Origin: Verrucomicrobiia bacterium
Lineage (GTDB): Bacteria; Verrucomicrobiota; Verrucomicrobiia; Limisphaerales; UBA1319
Length of the DNA stretch: 7,270 nt
Assembly (NCBI GenBank): GCA_017880715.1
Contig: JADGRT010000145.1
Coordinates: forward strand, 1-7,270
Direction of reading: 5' to 3'
The notes below the pieces were generated by a model. That model searched no databases, was not told where the DNA came from, and saw only the letters and a list, made by a program, of their open reading frames with translations. Of the stretch, positions 5,850-7,270 are shown piece after piece. A program made the translations under genes and the position numbers. Position 1 is the first letter of the stretch; every line of letters begins with the position of its first letter.

Positions 5850-7118
5850 TTGGTTTCTTACAAAGAAATAAATCGTTCTCGTCGGTCCTGGCCCTGTTGG
5901 CGCTGGGGCTTGACGGGTTTGAGCGCGCTGGCTCTGGCGTTGAGCGCCATCTTGGGCTGGCATTATCTGGTGGGCGGGTCGGTGATCGGCTGCGGCGGCG
6001 GGAGCCCGTGCGACCAGGTGCTCAACAGCCGGTGGTCGGCGGTGGCGGGGGTGTTGCCCGTCAGCGGACTGGCGGTGGGCGCGTATCTGGCGCTGCTGGT
6101 AGCCAGTCTTTTCATAGGTCCAACTACGGAGGCACTGGTTCGGCGGCTGGCCTGGCGCACGATGCTGGTTCTGGTCGGGGCGGCCGCCGGAAGTGCCGTG
6201 TGGTTTATCATCGTGCAGAAATGGATCATCGGATCATTTTGCCCCTATTGCATGACCACGCACATCACCGGCCTGCTTCTAGCAACTTTGATAATCTGGC
6301 AAGCGCCCAAGCACCTCGACGACAATTCAACAGCGCCGGACGAGGATGTTTCTTCAGCGGCCCCGCAGCGCGTTATTGGCCGTTTGCCCGCGATGGGTTT
6401 CGCCTCGGTCGGTTTGATCCTGGCCGGCATCATGGCCGCTTGTCAGGTTCACTTTGTTCCCCCGGTCGCCTATCGCGGCGGCGAGTCGCAAAACAACCAA
6501 CCCGTCATTGATACCCACAACGCGCCGCTGATCGGTTCGGCGGACGCCCCTTACATCGTCAACCTGCTCTTTGATTACAAATGCCCGCATTGCCAGCAAT
6601 TGCATTTGATGCTCGATGAGGTGATTCGTCGCTACAACGGAAAGCTCGCCTTTGTCCTATGTCCGACGCCGTTGAACACCCGGTGCAACCCTTACATCCC
6701 CCGGGACGTGGATGAATTCAAGGACTCCTGTGAACTGGCCAAAGTTGCCCTGGCGGTTTGGGTGGCCAACCGTGAGGCATTTCCCACCTTCGACCGCTGG
6801 ATGTTTTCGTTTGAGTCCGGCGACCGCTGGCAGCCGCGAAGCCTCGACGCTTCCAGGGCCAAAGCGGTCGAATTGGTCGGCCAGGCGAAGTTCGATGCCG
6901 CCCAGGCGGATCCATGGATTGACCGGTATTTGCAAACCTCCATTCGGATTTATGGCAACACCGCCAAGGGCGGCAACAACGCCGTTCCCAAACTGGTCTT
7001 CGGCTCGCATTGGGTTATTCCCCAACCGGATGACGCCGACGACCTCGTTTTGATTTTGCAGAACAGTCTGGCCGTGCCTAAATCGAACAATGCATCCGGG
7101 AGTTTCCTGAAGCTATGA
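5850..7118 (+). CDS. VKOR-DsbA fusion, membrane disulfide-bond-forming oxidoreductase
   Basis: Membrane protein of 422 residues that should generate disulfides in exported proteins and pass the electrons to quinone. The TTG at 5850 is chosen because AAAAGGA (5836-5842) lies seven bases before it; a more upstream TTG (5793) would fall inside the terminator hairpin and has no such site. The VKOR part has a first membrane helix (about 17-37), the loop pair Cys48/Cys54 followed by D55 and LNSRW, a second helix (63-89), a third (100-125), the quinone-side motif Cys131-Pro-Tyr-Cys134 (FCPYCMTTH), and a fourth helix (134-152). A fifth helix (about 172-195) leads to a thioredoxin/DsbA-like domain with Cys245-Pro-His-Cys248 and a likely cis-proline, Pro380, in AVPKLVFG. 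Five helices plus an external thioredoxin domain match the cyanobacterial VKOR layout, so one chain combines the DsbB-like and DsbA-like roles. It follows the Cys-dependent GH54 gene, a possible client. Confidence 0.9.
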   Translation: MVSYKEINRSRRSWPCWRWGLTGLSALALALSAILGWHYLVGGSVIGCGGGSPCDQVLNSRWSAVAGVLPVSGLAVGAYLALLVASLFIGPTTEALVRRLAWRTMLVLVGAAAGSAVWFIIVQKWIIGSFCPYCMTTHITGLLLATLIIWQAPKHLDDNSTAPDEDVSSAAPQRVIGRLPAMGFASVGLILAGIMAACQVHFVPPVAYRGGESQNNQPVIDTHNAPLIGSADAPYIVNLLFDYKCPHCQQLHLMLDEVIRRYNGKLAFVLCPTPLNTRCNPYIPRDVDEFKDSCELAKVALAVWVANREAFPTFDRWMFSFESGDRWQPRSLDASRAKAVELVGQAKFDAAQADPWIDRYLQTSIRIYGNTAKGGNNAVPKLVFGSHWVIPQPDDADDLVLILQNSLAVPKSNNASGSFLKL

Positions 7119-7139
7119 AAAGCCTCCATTTTGGGAAAA

Positions 7140-7270
7140 CTATTTATCCCGCTTCAACAGAAATTCCGCCAGCGCTTCGAGGGCGATGGCGCGGCCTTTG
7201 AAAATGTCCAGCGCGGCAAACGCCTTGGCCGTCAGTTGCGCCGCGATTATTCCTCGATTTCTCCAAGTCC
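7140..7270 (-). CDS. 3' end of an unrecognised gene, copy B of the direct repeat
   Basis: On the minus strand a frame enters from the right edge and reads 'TWRNRGIIAAQLTAKAFAAL', then 'DIFKGRAIALEALAEFLLKRDK', with stop TAG at 7140-7142. It converges on the VKOR-DsbA gene, with 21 bases between the two stops. A second overlapping minus-strand frame ends 'GLGEIEE' at TAA 7247-7249. The protein end is shared with the remnant at 2082-2248. Whether translation of the longer frame begins inside the overlap, without an ATG, or by frameshift from the upstream frame cannot be decided here because the upstream part is outside the window. I do not recognise the family. Confidence 0.5.
   Translation of the reverse strand, partial: TWRNRGIIAAQLTAKAFAALDIFKGRAIALEALAEFLLKRDK
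7209..7270. repeat. Direct repeat, right copy (truncated by window edge)
   Basis: This is identical to 2187-2248 up to the last base of the window. The diverged extension to its left (about 7152-7208) matches 2130-2186 with mismatches clustered in one stretch of about 15 bases. Confidence 0.95.

Overview
The window looks like chromosomal DNA of a soil- or sediment-type Verrucomicrobiota bacterium (Pedosphaera/Limisphaerales-like). This is an inference from the high-GC coding style, the long repeat-rich intergenic stretches, and the pairing of a large secreted polysaccharide-degrading enzyme with lamin-tail modules and a VKOR-type disulfide system. No rRNA or tRNA gene is present to confirm it.

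Left part (1-1139): the 3' end of a RelE/ParE-type toxin gene, then about 900 bases with no convincing gene. That stretch holds a CCCTC-type intergenic repeat with a small hairpin, a 21-bp minisatellite of 11 full copies plus a partial twelfth, and a GC-rich block containing three nested or long inverted repeats. Open frames exist there on both strands, but they follow from the repeats and do not look like genes.

Middle (1140-2400): a visibly AT-richer DUF4062 gene (TIR/SLOG-like 'VFVSSTFSDL' proteins, often found in defence or signalling contexts). It is interrupted by a one-base frameshift in a short G run at about 1241-1243. Convergent to it, on the minus strand, lies a gene remnant. Its conserved core reappears at the right edge of the window, 5,022 bp away, with at least 62 bp of perfect identity.

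Right part (2429-7118): a two-gene block between these two direct repeats. The first gene encodes a 1,095-residue secreted GH54-type alpha-L-arabinofuranosidase. Its catalytic Glu and Asp and its three characteristic Cys pairs are recognisable. It carries a NEW3-like domain and a lamin-tail domain (LTD) that appears to be split by two blocks of repeated beta-rich modules and Gly/Arg-rich tracts. After a good intrinsic terminator comes a VKOR-DsbA fusion that makes disulfides in the cell envelope. A plausible link is that the oxidoreductase supports folding of the disulfide-dependent arabinofuranosidase, but the terminator means the two genes are probably not one simple operon.

The items most worth a second look are the GH54/split-LTD architecture, the direct repeats framing the GH54-VKOR block, the structured intergenic repeat at 834-999, and the frameshifted DUF4062 gene.
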